Shown: piece by piece, positions 52,074-61,647 of the stretch
How the letters are laid out: every line of letters begins with the position of its first letter
How positions within the stretch are numbered: position 1 is the first letter of the stretch
Source: an uncultured SAR116 cluster alpha proteobacterium
Lineage (GTDB): Bacteria; Pseudomonadota; Alphaproteobacteria; Puniceispirillales; Puniceispirillaceae
Length of the DNA stretch: 64,000 bases
Direction of reading: 5' to 3'
Assembly: GCA_902573725.1 (NCBI GenBank)
Contig: CACGLE010000003.1
Location: forward strand, 18,033 to 82,032
Notes under the pieces: generated by a model
What the model was told of the DNA's origin: nothing
Databases searched by the model: none
Seen by the model: the letters and a program-made list of their open reading frames with translations, nothing else
Translations under genes and position numbers: made by a program

Positions 52074-53129
52074 ATGAAAGCTGTACCCAAATTACAAATG
52101 ATTGCCCAGCGATTGAATTTGTCAGAAAGCACTATTTCGCGTGCCCTAAATGACTATTCGGACATTTCTAAAGAAACAAAAAAATTGGTTTGGAGTGTGG
52201 CTAATGAGATGGGTTATCAACCTAATATTTTCGCACGGCGTTTAGCTATAGGCAAATCAGAAACAATTGCATATATACTTCCTTTTGATAAACCTGAATC
52301 TAGTAACCCTTTTGTGAACGAATTAATTGCAGGGATGTCTTCTGAATTATCAAAGAATGGATGGGACTTAAACATTCTTTCACCCTCTTCAGAAGAAGAA
52401 GAAATCGAAATGTTCAAAAAAATATCTGGCAATCGTCATATATCCGGGCTCGTGTTTTCAAGGACACTTGTAAATGACCCCAGGCTTGAACTTCTTAATA
52501 AGTTAAAAATACCGTTTATTACACATGGACGTTCTATTTCAAGCGATCAATCCGCATGGATCGATGTGGATAACGAAGGGGCCTTTTTTGAAGTTACAAA
52601 GCATCTTTATGATTTGGGCCATCGATTAATTGCGCACATTGGTGGACCTCCTAAGTTTAATTTCTCCGTTCAAAGATTAGAGGGTTGGAAAAAAGGTATG
52701 GACCATTTTAACCTTCAAATACCAGACGGATATCATCAAGTTTCAGAATTAAGCTTTGAAAGTGGAATTTCTTCAATGAATTCTCTGTTGGCTCTCAAAA
52801 GACCGCCTACTGCGGTCTGTTGTGTGTCTGATGTAGTAGCAATTGGGGCAATGCATTCTTTACGGAGGCAAAATTTTAGCCCTGGCGCTGATGTTTCAAT
52901 TATTGGTTATGATGGATTGGAAATTGGAAAATATGTAGAGCCACCTCTAACCACAATAACACAGCCGAGAAAAGAGGCAGGAAATCAAATAGCAAAGAGA
53001 ATTATTCAATTAATAGAAAAAGGGCAAGAGCCTAAAGAAATTCAGGACCTTTTAGATGCAACTATTTTGCGTCGGGGCACTGATAACCCGCCTTTGGCGG
53101 ACAAACAAGAGAATGAGTTACATTCTTAA
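52074..53129 (+). CDS. LacI family transcriptional regulator
   Basis: The protein, about 351 residues, starts MKAVPKLQMIAQRLNLSESTISRALND, the LacI helix-turn-helix, with the hinge helix NIFARRLAIGKSETIAYI. It continues into a periplasmic-binding-protein-like sensor domain ending IIGYDGLEIGKYVEPPLTTI. I start it at 52074 because the longer frame from 52017 would run through the operators. It stands directly before the sugar ABC genes and probably represses them until a sugar or sugar derivative binds. Confidence 0.92.
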   Translation: MKAVPKLQMIAQRLNLSESTISRALNDYSDISKETKKLVWSVANEMGYQPNIFARRLAIGKSETIAYILPFDKPESSNPFVNELIAGMSSELSKNGWDLNILSPSSEEEEIEMFKKISGNRHISGLVFSRTLVNDPRLELLNKLKIPFITHGRSISSDQSAWIDVDNEGAFFEVTKHLYDLGHRLIAHIGGPPKFNFSVQRLEGWKKGMDHFNLQIPDGYHQVSELSFESGISSMNSLLALKRPPTAVCCVSDVVAIGAMHSLRRQNFSPGADVSIIGYDGLEIGKYVEPPLTTITQPRKEAGNQIAKRIIQLIEKGQEPKEIQDLLDATILRRGTDNPPLADKQENELHS

Positions 53130-53145
53130 TAATAAGGAGGAAAAA

Positions 53146-54489
53146 ATGAAAAAATCTATATTGCTGACGACGTCAGCTATTGTTATGGGTCTTCTAACGG
53201 GTGCAGCATATGCGGATACCATTCGTTTTTGGACCACAGAATATCAGCCTGACAGAGTTGCAAAGCAACAAGCAATGGCAGCTGATTTTGAAAAAGCAAC
53301 CGGACATTCCGTTGAAGTTATTCCGATTGAAGAGAAAGATTACTCGGCTCGTGCGACTGCTGCGTTTGCTGCAGGAGATATGCCTGACGTGATTTATCAT
53401 CCTTTATCGTTTGTTCTTCCATGGGCAGAGGCAGGAATTATCGATGTAGAAACAAATTCCGAAATAATCGACGAGCTCGGTGTTGATACATTTGCACCAG
53501 GAGCTATTGCTATGGCTCAATTTGACGATTTGACAGCCGCCGTTCCTGTAGACGGCTGGACACAGATGGTTGTTTATCGAAAAGATTTATTTGATGCTGC
53601 TGGATTGGAAGCGCCTACTAGTTTTGCTGCAATATCGGCTGCAATAGATGCGTTGCATAATCCGCCTTCAGTCTATGGATTTGTTGCAGCCACAAAAGTG
53701 GATGAGAATTTTATGAGCCAAGTGCTTGAGCATGTTTTCCTTGCTAATGGCGTTTCACCCGTCGACAATAACGGTTTTTCTCCATTAGAGGAGAAAGCAA
53801 CTACTGAGATTTTAGAGTTTTATAAAAAACTTGCTAAATCGTCACCTGAAGGCGAATTATTTTGGAAGCAGTCTCGTGAAGTTTATTTTGCAGGTAAAGC
53901 CGCTATGATCATATGGTCGCCATTTATCTTAGACGAGCTTGCGGGTTTGAGAGACTCAGCTCCACCAACAATAACTGATGACCCAACTTCAGCGGAATTG
54001 GCATCCAAAACAGGCATTGTTACAACATTTGGAGGACCTTCAAATCCAAGTGGGGCTGCGTGGGCTGATCTAAGGTATTTTAGTGTAATTAATGACGGTA
54101 ACACAGATGTGGCTTCCGAGTTTGTAAAGTTCTCGATGAGCGAGGCTTACACTGCAACTTTGTCGATTGCACCAGAAGGAAAGTTTCCTGTTAGAAGAGG
54201 TGATGCTTCAAACCCCACAAAATATGTAGAGGCATGGTCTAAACTTCCTGTGGGTGTTGACAGAAAAGCACCACTTTCAGAACTTTATGCACCAGCAATG
54301 ATAAATGAAATCGTCGCAGGGCTTGAGACTGCAGACCGCTGGGGGGTAAAAGAAGGACAACTAACACTAGCGTCCAAAATTAATAACTCCATGGCAATAA
54401 ATAGAATTGTTCGTCAATTTATCGATGATGAAATCAGCGCTTCAGATGCTGTTTCAAAAATGAATGATCAATTGTCAGCAATTGAATAA
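53146..54489 (+). CDS. Sugar ABC transporter substrate-binding protein (family 1)
   Basis: The 447-residue exported protein has a signal peptide MKKSILLTTSAIVMGLLTGA (cleavage near AYA/DTI). It continues IRFWTTEYQPDRVAKQQAMAADFEKATGH, a family-1 solute-binding pattern, with MIIWSPFILDEL later. AAGGAGG lies six bases before the ATG at 53146. It follows the LacI gene by 16 bases. From the operon it should bind a glycoside such as glucosylglycerate or mannosylglycerate. Confidence 0.92.
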   Translation: MKKSILLTTSAIVMGLLTGAAYADTIRFWTTEYQPDRVAKQQAMAADFEKATGHSVEVIPIEEKDYSARATAAFAAGDMPDVIYHPLSFVLPWAEAGIIDVETNSEIIDELGVDTFAPGAIAMAQFDDLTAAVPVDGWTQMVVYRKDLFDAAGLEAPTSFAAISAAIDALHNPPSVYGFVAATKVDENFMSQVLEHVFLANGVSPVDNNGFSPLEEKATTEILEFYKKLAKSSPEGELFWKQSREVYFAGKAAMIIWSPFILDELAGLRDSAPPTITDDPTSAELASKTGIVTTFGGPSNPSGAAWADLRYFSVINDGNTDVASEFVKFSMSEAYTATLSIAPEGKFPVRRGDASNPTKYVEAWSKLPVGVDRKAPLSELYAPAMINEIVAGLETADRWGVKEGQLTLASKINNSMAINRIVRQFIDDEISASDAVSKMNDQLSAIE

Positions 54490-54499
54490 AAAATTATTG

Positions 54500-54523
54500 T
54501 GACAGGGGGGAAACTCCCTGTCA
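54500..54523 (+). promoter_or_regulatory. Hairpin after the sugar-binding protein gene
   Basis: TGACAGGG and CCCTGTCA form a perfect 8-bp stem with an 8-base loop, 10 bases after the stop. The following sequence is TTTAAAG, not a long T-run. It fits an mRNA-stabilising or attenuating stem that raises binding-protein output over the permeases. Confidence 0.7.
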
Positions 54524-54559
54524 TTTAAAGCTTGTCAATCCTCTAACTGAGGGTAAAAG

Positions 54560-55846
54560 ATGAATGCCGGCACTAAAAAAAATATAACTGGAGCTCTAGC
54601 TCGTAGAGAGCGAAGGTTAGCGTTCGGTCTTTTGTTGCCAACTTTCTTATTAGTTTTAGCCATAGTTTTGTTTCCACTTTTTGCTAATTTTTGGATTTCC
54701 TTTAAACCTATATCACTAGCGGATCTCAGACCTCCCACTATTTTTGTAAAGGAAAGAATTAAGGGAAAGTTTAATGACTTACAAGAACCAATAAAAATTG
54801 AGTACCGGTTTCGAAACTCGTCCATTAAGTACGCTCTGTCTGACGTAGTTTTTAAAGACGATTTACCTCAAGGTGTCGAAGTGGTTGAAATTGGAAAAGA
54901 ATGTAATGTTAGCAAACTTTCTGGGGTTGAAACCGTAGTTTGTGAGTTAGGAAATGTTGCGCCGAAAGAAAGAGGAAAAATAGAATTAAAGGTGCTTTCC
55001 AGCAGTAGCACTCAAAAAGAAAGCTTTACAGAAACGAGGGTTATCAGCAGTTTTACAGCCAAGAATGTGCTTACATCGCTCGACTTTACACTTGAAAATT
55101 ATTCAAAAGTTTTTTCCTCATCTGAATTTATTTCAGTTCTGAAGGCCACAATTTACTATACTTTTTTTGGCACTGCTGGGGCACTTATTTTAGGTCTATT
55201 TGCAGCGCAGATAATATCTAAAGCTTTTCCTGGAAGAGCAATAGTAAGGGGTTTTTTACTTTTTCCCTATGTAGCACCCGTAATAGCTGTCGCTTTTTCT
55301 TGGGTGATATTGTTTGATCCTTTTTCAGGGTCTGTAAATGCTATGTTGATTGAACTTGGAGTTTCTGAGAAGCCCATTAATTTTTTTGGAAAGAGAGCTA
55401 TTTCTTTTAGCTTTCTGGGGTTACAAATGAGTTTTCCATTAGCGCTCACAATGGTAATTATTTTTGAGGTTTGGCGTTATTTTCCTTTATCATTTTTATT
55501 CATATTAGCAAGGATGCAGTCAATCCCCTCTGATCTTTATGAGGCAGCTGAGATGGATGGAGCTACTCCATTTCAGCAATTCTGGTATTTATCAATCCCG
55601 CATATAATTGGAATATTAGCAGTCTTATTTTTATTACGTTTTATTTGGACATTTAATAAATTTGATGACATTTTTTTACTTACTGGAGGGAATGCTGGAA
55701 CTCGAACATTTACGGTAAATGTGTACGAGCAAGCGTTTGCTATTTCTAATTTGGGAGCGGGCGCTGCTGTTGCTGTTGTAATATTTATGTTTCTTCTCGT
55801 TTTTTCTATTTTATTTATAAAATTTACGCCAAAGGATGAAAGTTAG
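54560..55846 (+). CDS. Sugar ABC transporter permease (MalF type) with DUF11-like periplasmic insert
   Basis: The 428-residue permease has helix 1 at about 21-47, then an insert at about 55-170, then the core with EAA loop EAAEMDGATPFQQFWYLSIPHI and TGGNAGTRTFTVNVYEQAF. The insert reads like a DUF11/conserved-repeat beta domain (LSDVVFKDDLPQGVEVVEIG, then CELGNVAPKERGKIELKVL). It would project into the periplasm, where MalF carries its P2 loop, and may dock the binding protein. Confidence 0.88.
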   Translation: MNAGTKKNITGALARRERRLAFGLLLPTFLLVLAIVLFPLFANFWISFKPISLADLRPPTIFVKERIKGKFNDLQEPIKIEYRFRNSSIKYALSDVVFKDDLPQGVEVVEIGKECNVSKLSGVETVVCELGNVAPKERGKIELKVLSSSSTQKESFTETRVISSFTAKNVLTSLDFTLENYSKVFSSSEFISVLKATIYYTFFGTAGALILGLFAAQIISKAFPGRAIVRGFLLFPYVAPVIAVAFSWVILFDPFSGSVNAMLIELGVSEKPINFFGKRAISFSFLGLQMSFPLALTMVIIFEVWRYFPLSFLFILARMQSIPSDLYEAAEMDGATPFQQFWYLSIPHIIGILAVLFLLRFIWTFNKFDDIFLLTGGNAGTRTFTVNVYEQAFAISNLGAGAAVAVVIFMFLLVFSILFIKFTPKDES

Positions 55847-57075
55847 TGGCATTCTGGAGATTAGGGATATTTAGTGGAATTATTGCTGGGCTAATTTGGG
55901 CTCCAGTATGGCACGTAATTATTACTGTTGGTCTTATTATTAGCTCCGGAATTTCAATTGAACTGCAACTTGGTCCTGCCTTACTCACTGGTATTTTGGT
56001 TGGTGGATTAACGGTGATAAAAAAGGTTGAGAATAAACTAATCACTTTGATTATCGGTTCTTCATTAACTTTTTTTTCCTTAATTCTATTTTCAATAGGA
56101 AAGCCATTCGGCTCCGAATTATTAGTATATCAAGGGCCAATTTTTATTGCGACATCTCTTTTTTCAGTAATTACATTCTTTTCTATAAATAACAGTGTTG
56201 GAACTCTAAATTTTGGTTTAGTCAAAAAATATTTTTTAGAAGCGTTTTATGCAAGATTAGTGTGGGGCTTGGGCCTAGTATTTCTCATACTTATAGTAGT
56301 CATACCATTCTATGTAATGCTAATGACAAGTTTAAAAAACCAGCAAAGTTTGTTAAAAAATCCTCTTGACCTATCGATTGACCTCACTTCTAGCCCAGGT
56401 AAGTTATTTAACTCGTATATTGAATTATTTGTAGAATATGATTTTCTAACTTTGTTACTTAATTCAGCTTTTGTATCCATAGTTACGGTGATAATCACTC
56501 TTCTCTTTTCAATTCCAGGTGCTTATGCAGTGGCAAAATTAAGATTTCCCGCTCGACAATGGTTCTCTGGTTCGATTCTTATGATTTATCTGATCCCAGC
56601 TATCATCCTTGTGATTCCTCTATATTCTGTTTTCAGTCAGCTTGGTCTGCGGAATTCTTTATTAGGATTGTGCATTGTTTATCCCGCAACCACAATTCCA
56701 GTCGCCTTATATATGCTAAAGGGGTATTTCTCTGGATTGCCAAGTGAACTCGACGATGCAGGTTTGATGGATGGGCTGACCAGGTGGCAGATAATTATTA
56801 AAATATCGATACCGCTTGCGATACCAGCAATTGCTTCTGTCGCGCTCTACGTTTTTATGATTGCTTGGAATGAGTTTTTATTTGCTTTCATGTTTTTGGA
56901 CGACATTAAGATCTTTACCTTATCAAGAGGTATTGTATCATTAAATTCAACGGAAGTTCCAAGACAGCATTTAATGGCAGCGTCAGTAGTCGCGACAGTT
57001 CCAGTGCTATTTATTTTTCTATGGTTTGAGAAATTTCTTGTTTCCGGACTCACTTCTGGAAGCGTGAAAGGTTAG
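55846..57075 (+). CDS. Sugar ABC transporter permease (MalG type) with extra N-terminal helices
   Basis: The 409-residue protein starts at GTG 55846, overlapping the upstream stop by one base. The permease core begins near residue 140 (YARLVWGLGLVFLILIVVIP) and has the EAA loop ELDDAGLMDGLTRWQIIIKI. The first roughly 135 residues add about four hydrophobic helices not found in MalG (usually about 280-300 residues). Their role is unknown. Confidence 0.87.
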   Translation: MAFWRLGIFSGIIAGLIWAPVWHVIITVGLIISSGISIELQLGPALLTGILVGGLTVIKKVENKLITLIIGSSLTFFSLILFSIGKPFGSELLVYQGPIFIATSLFSVITFFSINNSVGTLNFGLVKKYFLEAFYARLVWGLGLVFLILIVVIPFYVMLMTSLKNQQSLLKNPLDLSIDLTSSPGKLFNSYIELFVEYDFLTLLLNSAFVSIVTVIITLLFSIPGAYAVAKLRFPARQWFSGSILMIYLIPAIILVIPLYSVFSQLGLRNSLLGLCIVYPATTIPVALYMLKGYFSGLPSELDDAGLMDGLTRWQIIIKISIPLAIPAIASVALYVFMIAWNEFLFAFMFLDDIKIFTLSRGIVSLNSTEVPRQHLMAASVVATVPVLFIFLWFEKFLVSGLTSGSVKG

Positions 57076-57077
57076 AG

Positions 57078-58373
57078 ATGGATAAAATGATAAAAGAAGC
57101 AATAAATGTTTTAAAGGAAAATGATCGAGGTGGTTACACAGTACCAACAAGCAGATTATATCCTTTTCAATGGAACTGGGATTCAGGTTTCACAGCATTA
57201 GGATTATGGCATATCAATAAATGGAGGGCCTGGTTAGAAATCATATCATTGCTCGACGCACAATGGGAAAATGGTATGATCCCTCACATTGTGTTTAGAC
57301 AAAATGACCCAGATTATTACCCCGGTCCAGATATCTGGCTTAGCAATAACGAGCCACCCACTAGCTGTCTTTCGCAACCGCCGGTGCTTGCTTCGGTTGT
57401 ATTGCAAATGGTTGAGAAAGGTACGCCTTATGATTCCAGAAAGGCTAGAGAAATTTTTTCTCGTTTGATGGCAAGTCATAGATGGTTCATGGAATCCCGT
57501 GACCCAGAAAATAGTGGAGTAATCTCTACAGTGCATCCCTGGGAAACAGGGCGAGATAATTGTCCTGATTGGGACATGGGCCTTAAAAATGTAGAAGTGC
57601 CAGAGGAACTCGAAAGTTACACAAGACGGGATACCATGCATGTGGAAAACCAACAACGTCCAACACAAACAGAATATGATAAATACATGTCGATAGTGCA
57701 TTTCGGTAAAAAAGTTGGATGGGATAACAATGTTTTATACAACGAAGGTCCATTCCTAATGGCAGACCCAGGTATTCAATTTATTTTGCTTCGTGCTACC
57801 AAAGACCTGCTTCAATTGGCAACCCATTTGAAAATGGATGAAGCATTAAATGAAATTAACAACTGGGTCGACTTATTAACAACAGGTTCGCAATGGTTGT
57901 GGAACGAAACAGTGGGCGGGTTTTGCGCTAGAGACATTCGTACCGGAAATTTTAGTGACGGCATTACAAATGCATCTATGCTTTGTTTTTATGCCAATGT
58001 TGGAAACGAGTTGCAGCAGAAAAAAATGGGTGCACATTGTGAGCGGATATTAAAGAAATGTAAGTATGCCTTTCCTAGTTGGGACCCTGAGCATAAAAGT
58101 TTCGATAAAATTCGTTATTGGCGTGGCCCTATATGGTTAATTATGAATTATATGATTGGAAAAGGTCTTAGGGAGCAAGGCTTTGATATGCTGGCTAAAA
58201 GAATTATTGATGACACTAAAAGTTTAGTTGATGAATCTGGAATGGCAGAATACTTCGATCCCATAGAAGGTAGTCCTCTTGGAGGAAAAAATTTCTCCTG
58301 GACGGCTGCTATTTACCTTGAAATGAGTTCTGCTGAAGGTTCAGAACAAATAATAAGTGATTTGGCGCTGTAA
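57078..58373 (+). CDS. GH63-type glycosylglycerate hydrolase (glucosyl-/mannosylglycerate hydrolase-like)
   Basis: The 431-residue (alpha/alpha)6 glycosidase has FQWNWDSGFTALGL near residue 30, HPWETGRDNCPDWD (Asp160 as likely general acid) and AEYFDPIEGSPLGGKNFSWTAA (Glu391 as likely base). These match the small soluble GH63 enzymes that hydrolyse mannosylglycerate or glucosylglycerate to hexose and glycerate. No signal peptide is present, so it acts in the cytoplasm after import. It lies two bases after the permease and five before the ATPase gene. Confidence 0.85.
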   Translation: MDKMIKEAINVLKENDRGGYTVPTSRLYPFQWNWDSGFTALGLWHINKWRAWLEIISLLDAQWENGMIPHIVFRQNDPDYYPGPDIWLSNNEPPTSCLSQPPVLASVVLQMVEKGTPYDSRKAREIFSRLMASHRWFMESRDPENSGVISTVHPWETGRDNCPDWDMGLKNVEVPEELESYTRRDTMHVENQQRPTQTEYDKYMSIVHFGKKVGWDNNVLYNEGPFLMADPGIQFILLRATKDLLQLATHLKMDEALNEINNWVDLLTTGSQWLWNETVGGFCARDIRTGNFSDGITNASMLCFYANVGNELQQKKMGAHCERILKKCKYAFPSWDPEHKSFDKIRYWRGPIWLIMNYMIGKGLREQGFDMLAKRIIDDTKSLVDESGMAEYFDPIEGSPLGGKNFSWTAAIYLEMSSAEGSEQIISDLAL

Positions 58374-58378
58374 ATATC

Positions 58379-59443
58379 ATGGCTTCAATAGAACTCCAGC
58401 AAATTCATAAATGGTTTGATACTCTTCACGTAATAAATGGAGTGGATCTATCAATCCAAAAAGGAGAATTTGTTGTTTTTGTTGGACCATCCGGTTGCGG
58501 AAAATCAACATTACTTCGCATAATTGCAGGTTTAGAGGATGCCACCTATGGAAGTGTTTTAATTGATTCGAAGGATGTAACTGGAAACCTTCCATCGGAA
58601 CGGAGTCTAGCAATGGTTTTTCAATCTTATGCCTTGTACCCGCATATGAATGTAAGGGAAAATATTGGGTTTGCTCTGAAAACAGCAGGGGTTGAAAAAA
58701 AAATTATAGAAAAGAAAGTAGATCAAACAGCTAGAATCCTCGAATTAGAACCTTTATTGGATAGGCTTCCCAAACAATTATCTGGCGGACAAAGACAACG
58801 TGTTGCGATAGGAAGAGCAATCATTCGAGAGCCAAAAGGTTTTTTATTTGATGAGCCGTTATCAAACTTAGATGCTGCTTTACGTGTAAATATGCGACTT
58901 GAAATTTCCCGTCTTCATAAAAAGTTAGGAATAACGACTATTTATGTAACCCATGATCAAATAGAAGCGATGACACTTGCAGATCGAATAGTTGTGTTAA
59001 ATAAGGGGGAGATAGTGCAGGAGGGAACACCACAGGTTCTTTATAACAAGCCAAATAGCTTATTTGTTGCGGAGTTTATTGGTAGTCCAAAAATGAATAT
59101 AATACCCTGTCATGTTAAAAATGGAAAAATAATATTGCATTTAGAAAAAGAGTTAGAAACGAAAATAAACTGCCCAAATAAAAAAATCTCAAGAATTGGC
59201 GTTAGGGCAGAGGCTATTTCTTTAACTGACTTACAAAATGCAGATTTAATCGGAGAATTGGCTTTGTGCGAATATTTGGGGTCAGAGCAATTTGCATATG
59301 TAGATTGTGGAAATGGTATACTTATAACAGTTCGAATAGAGCCTGATGTTCAAATAAAAATTGGGAGTAGGGTAGGATTGATCCTAAGTTCATCCTCGTT
59401 GCACTTATTTGAAGAGAGTGGTTTAAGGATTGAAGCCAGTTAG
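58379..59443 (+). CDS. ugpC: Sugar ABC transporter ATP-binding protein (UgpC/MsmK/MalK type)
   Basis: The 354-residue ATPase has Walker [10 protein letters not shown], signature LSGGQRQRVAIGRAI, Walker B GFLFDEPLSNLDA, switch IYVTHDQIEAMTLADRI and a C-terminal MalK-like regulatory domain (about 235-354). It energises the two permeases upstream. The symbol follows common naming of this family; the transported sugar is inferred from the neighbouring glycosidase. Confidence 0.9.
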   Translation: MASIELQQIHKWFDTLHVINGVDLSIQKGEFVVFVGPSGCGKSTLLRIIAGLEDATYGSVLIDSKDVTGNLPSERSLAMVFQSYALYPHMNVRENIGFALKTAGVEKKIIEKKVDQTARILELEPLLDRLPKQLSGGQRQRVAIGRAIIREPKGFLFDEPLSNLDAALRVNMRLEISRLHKKLGITTIYVTHDQIEAMTLADRIVVLNKGEIVQEGTPQVLYNKPNSLFVAEFIGSPKMNIIPCHVKNGKIILHLEKELETKINCPNKKISRIGVRAEAISLTDLQNADLIGELALCEYLGSEQFAYVDCGNGILITVRIEPDVQIKIGSRVGLILSSSSLHLFEESGLRIEAS

Positions 59444-59558
59444 ATAATACGTCCAAATTAACAGGATTATTGGATGATTACGAAAGAATGTTTTAGACTA
59501 ATCAGCTATTAGGGAAGAATGGATTAAGAATAAATAAAATTATAGTTTGGACTAATAT

Positions 59559-59897
59559 ATGGAAATTGGAGAGCGCCCTTGGGGTAGGTATGAAGTAATT
59601 TTAGAGAGCTCTGGATATAAGGTGAAGAAAATAGTTGTTAATCCAGGGGGAAAACTATCTCTTCAATCCCATGAACATCGCTCAGAACATTGGATTATAG
59701 TGTTCGGTGTAGCAAAAGTTACTATTGGAGAAACTGTTCAAATGCTAGATGCAGGGAAGTCAGTCTACATTCCACTTGGAAGTAAGCATCGCCTCGAAAA
59801 TGAAACAAATGAGCGTATGGAATTAATTGAAGTGCAACTAGGGACTTATCTAGGCGAGGATGATATCAATCGTTATGAAGATATTTATGGTCGATAA
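59559..59897 (+). CDS. Stand-alone cupin, phosphomannose-isomerase type II-like
   Basis: The 112-residue cupin matches the C-terminal domain of bifunctional ManC/type II phosphomannose isomerases: RPWGRYEVILESSGYKVKKIVVNPGGKLSLQSHEHRSEHWIIV read in pieces, with metal ligands His/Gln in LSLQSHEHRSEHW and PLGSKHRLEN. It would interconvert mannose-6-phosphate and fructose-6-phosphate. Its place after the GH63 enzyme favours mannosylglycerate as operon substrate. A 115-base gap separates it from the ATPase gene. Confidence 0.85.
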   Translation: MEIGERPWGRYEVILESSGYKVKKIVVNPGGKLSLQSHEHRSEHWIIVFGVAKVTIGETVQMLDAGKSVYIPLGSKHRLENETNERMELIEVQLGTYLGEDDINRYEDIYGR

Positions 59898-59940
59898 AAA
59901 AGTTTTATTTATTAATTTTGATGCGGTAAAATAATTTTCT

Positions 59941-61647
59941 TTATAACCAACCTGGTGATGTTCTTGTCGTAAATCCAGCAATAGCCGCCTCCACACAATC
60001 CTGAAGATTTGATAGTCTGGTATGCCTTCCGGAAAGCCCATGAGCGTAATGTGCATATTTTCCAGAATTCGTAATTATATTTTTGGTTTCTGGCGGAAAG
60101 ATTGGTTCTGTAATAGAACACCAACAAATATCGGACATAATCTGGACTTTAGAATTTAAAAGTTGTGCATAAATTCCTTCTTCTTTCAGCAGATGAAGCG
60201 TTTGTCTTCCAACAGTGATAATCATTTTCGTATCTGGATGACATTTCCTTTCTGAGAAATAGTTTTTAATTTTCTTCACCTCTTCAAAAGAAGCATGGGG
60301 GCTTCCAATTGCAACAAGATCAATTGATGTCTCTCCCTTATTGAGAGCATACCAAGCTTGTTCTATGGTATCATAGTCAATAATATAAGTTTTTGATTTT
60401 GATGAAGGTAAAATATGCGCTTCTGGCGTGTGCCCTAATATATGAAGCATTGGTGCGCCGGAGGTAGTTCCAAATGCAGCACAAAGCGATTTAAAATCGT
60501 CTAATTCCGGTTCAAAGTGTTCAAGTCCAGTTATCAATGGAATTTTGTTAGGGGATAATTTGCCAGCAACCCATCCAATTACAGACCAAAATGAATCGTC
60601 AGGTTTTATATTTGGAATTTCTGCAGAAATAATTGTTTCTGGTATTCTTCCTTCATCTATGTATACCCCGGATTTTGGTGCTCTTCCTGTCATAGCAATA
60701 AATAAATCGAGATAGTCAGGATGTTTTAATGTTCTTGCACCTAATATACTGTTTGCGAAGATAACTGCATTTGACTCAGACCATCCGATGTTTTCACCAA
60801 ATTTTGGTTTTTCTTCTAATAAGTAGGGAGAGCATGTAAAAACAGGTTTTGCACCCATTTTGACATAGGCATCTGCAAGCTTACTTGCTTTGTTTCCAAA
60901 ATCTTCAGGGATCATTTGAGAAAGCCAATTTTCACGTTCTACTGAGATTGCGTTAATAGTTGTTGGAATTCGCACTTGTGCCCCAAGAGCAGCCAATTTT
61001 TCAGCAAAAATTAAATTTGCTGAATGTGCTAATATGCACCCATCAATGTGTCCTTTATGTATATCAATTAAAGTATTAGTATCGTTTGCAGCAGCCATTA
61101 AACAAATAATTTCCATGGCTGTTTTGGCAGCATTTCCGTATTTGCCGACTAAAGTGTCTTTATCGTATTTTGATAAATAAAGGTGTTCTGTTTTTATAAC
61201 CGTGAGTTCAAAATTTAAACTATCTGTTTGTAATATGTTACCATATATTGTTGCCCAACTAGATTTACTTAGTATTAAGTAATGTTGTTTTTTTAATTTA
61301 ATGATAGGTATAGGTTTATTAAAAATCCTTTCGGCAACAAGAGCTCCAAGACTAAGTATTTCCTCAGCCTCGTAGAAAATAATTGCAGCGGGTGCAATGT
61401 TTTTTAAACATAATTCTAATAAAACACCGCTGCCACTGCAGGAGCCTCGAGAGGAGGGCATCATTAATATTTTTCCAGATATGTTTTGTTGATAACAAGG
61501 ATGATGGATATCAATAATGGTTCCTGTTTCTGGGTCGACTCCTCCCCAAAAACTCAAACCTTCTGGGCATAATAAAATCTCACCAGATATATCTGCTTGT
61601 ATGAGAATTTTCCCAGCTGATTTATTGTTATTTTGTGATGAAGCCAT
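59941..61647 (-). CDS. Aconitase X, fused type (cis-3-hydroxy-L-proline dehydratase-like)
   Basis: The 568-residue protein joins the swivel domain (DUF126-like, about 1-130, with SSRGSCSGSGVLLELCLKN) and the aconitase X catalytic part (DUF521-like, from about 150). The latter includes DTNTLIDIHKGHIDGCILAH and TGRAPKSGVYIDEGR. Fused bacterial AcnX enzymes dehydrate cis-3-hydroxy-L-proline using an iron-sulfur cluster. It is divergent from an amino-acid ABC transporter, consistent with uptake and catabolism of an imino acid. Confidence 0.87.
   Translation of the reverse strand: MASSQNNNKSAGKILIQADISGEILLCPEGLSFWGGVDPETGTIIDIHHPCYQQNISGKILMMPSSRGSCSGSGVLLELCLKNIAPAAIIFYEAEEILSLGALVAERIFNKPIPIIKLKKQHYLILSKSSWATIYGNILQTDSLNFELTVIKTEHLYLSKYDKDTLVGKYGNAAKTAMEIICLMAAANDTNTLIDIHKGHIDGCILAHSANLIFAEKLAALGAQVRIPTTINAISVERENWLSQMIPEDFGNKASKLADAYVKMGAKPVFTCSPYLLEEKPKFGENIGWSESNAVIFANSILGARTLKHPDYLDLFIAMTGRAPKSGVYIDEGRIPETIISAEIPNIKPDDSFWSVIGWVAGKLSPNKIPLITGLEHFEPELDDFKSLCAAFGTTSGAPMLHILGHTPEAHILPSSKSKTYIIDYDTIEQAWYALNKGETSIDLVAIGSPHASFEEVKKIKNYFSERKCHPDTKMIITVGRQTLHLLKEEGIYAQLLNSKVQIMSDICWCSITEPIFPPETKNIITNSGKYAHYAHGLSGRHTRLSNLQDCVEAAIAGFTTRTSPGWL

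Noticed and set aside
57246..57701. 151-codon - strand frame inside the GH63-type hydrolase gene
   Set aside because: It is antisense to well-conserved glycosidase motifs. The Cys/His-rich translation is a typical shadow frame.
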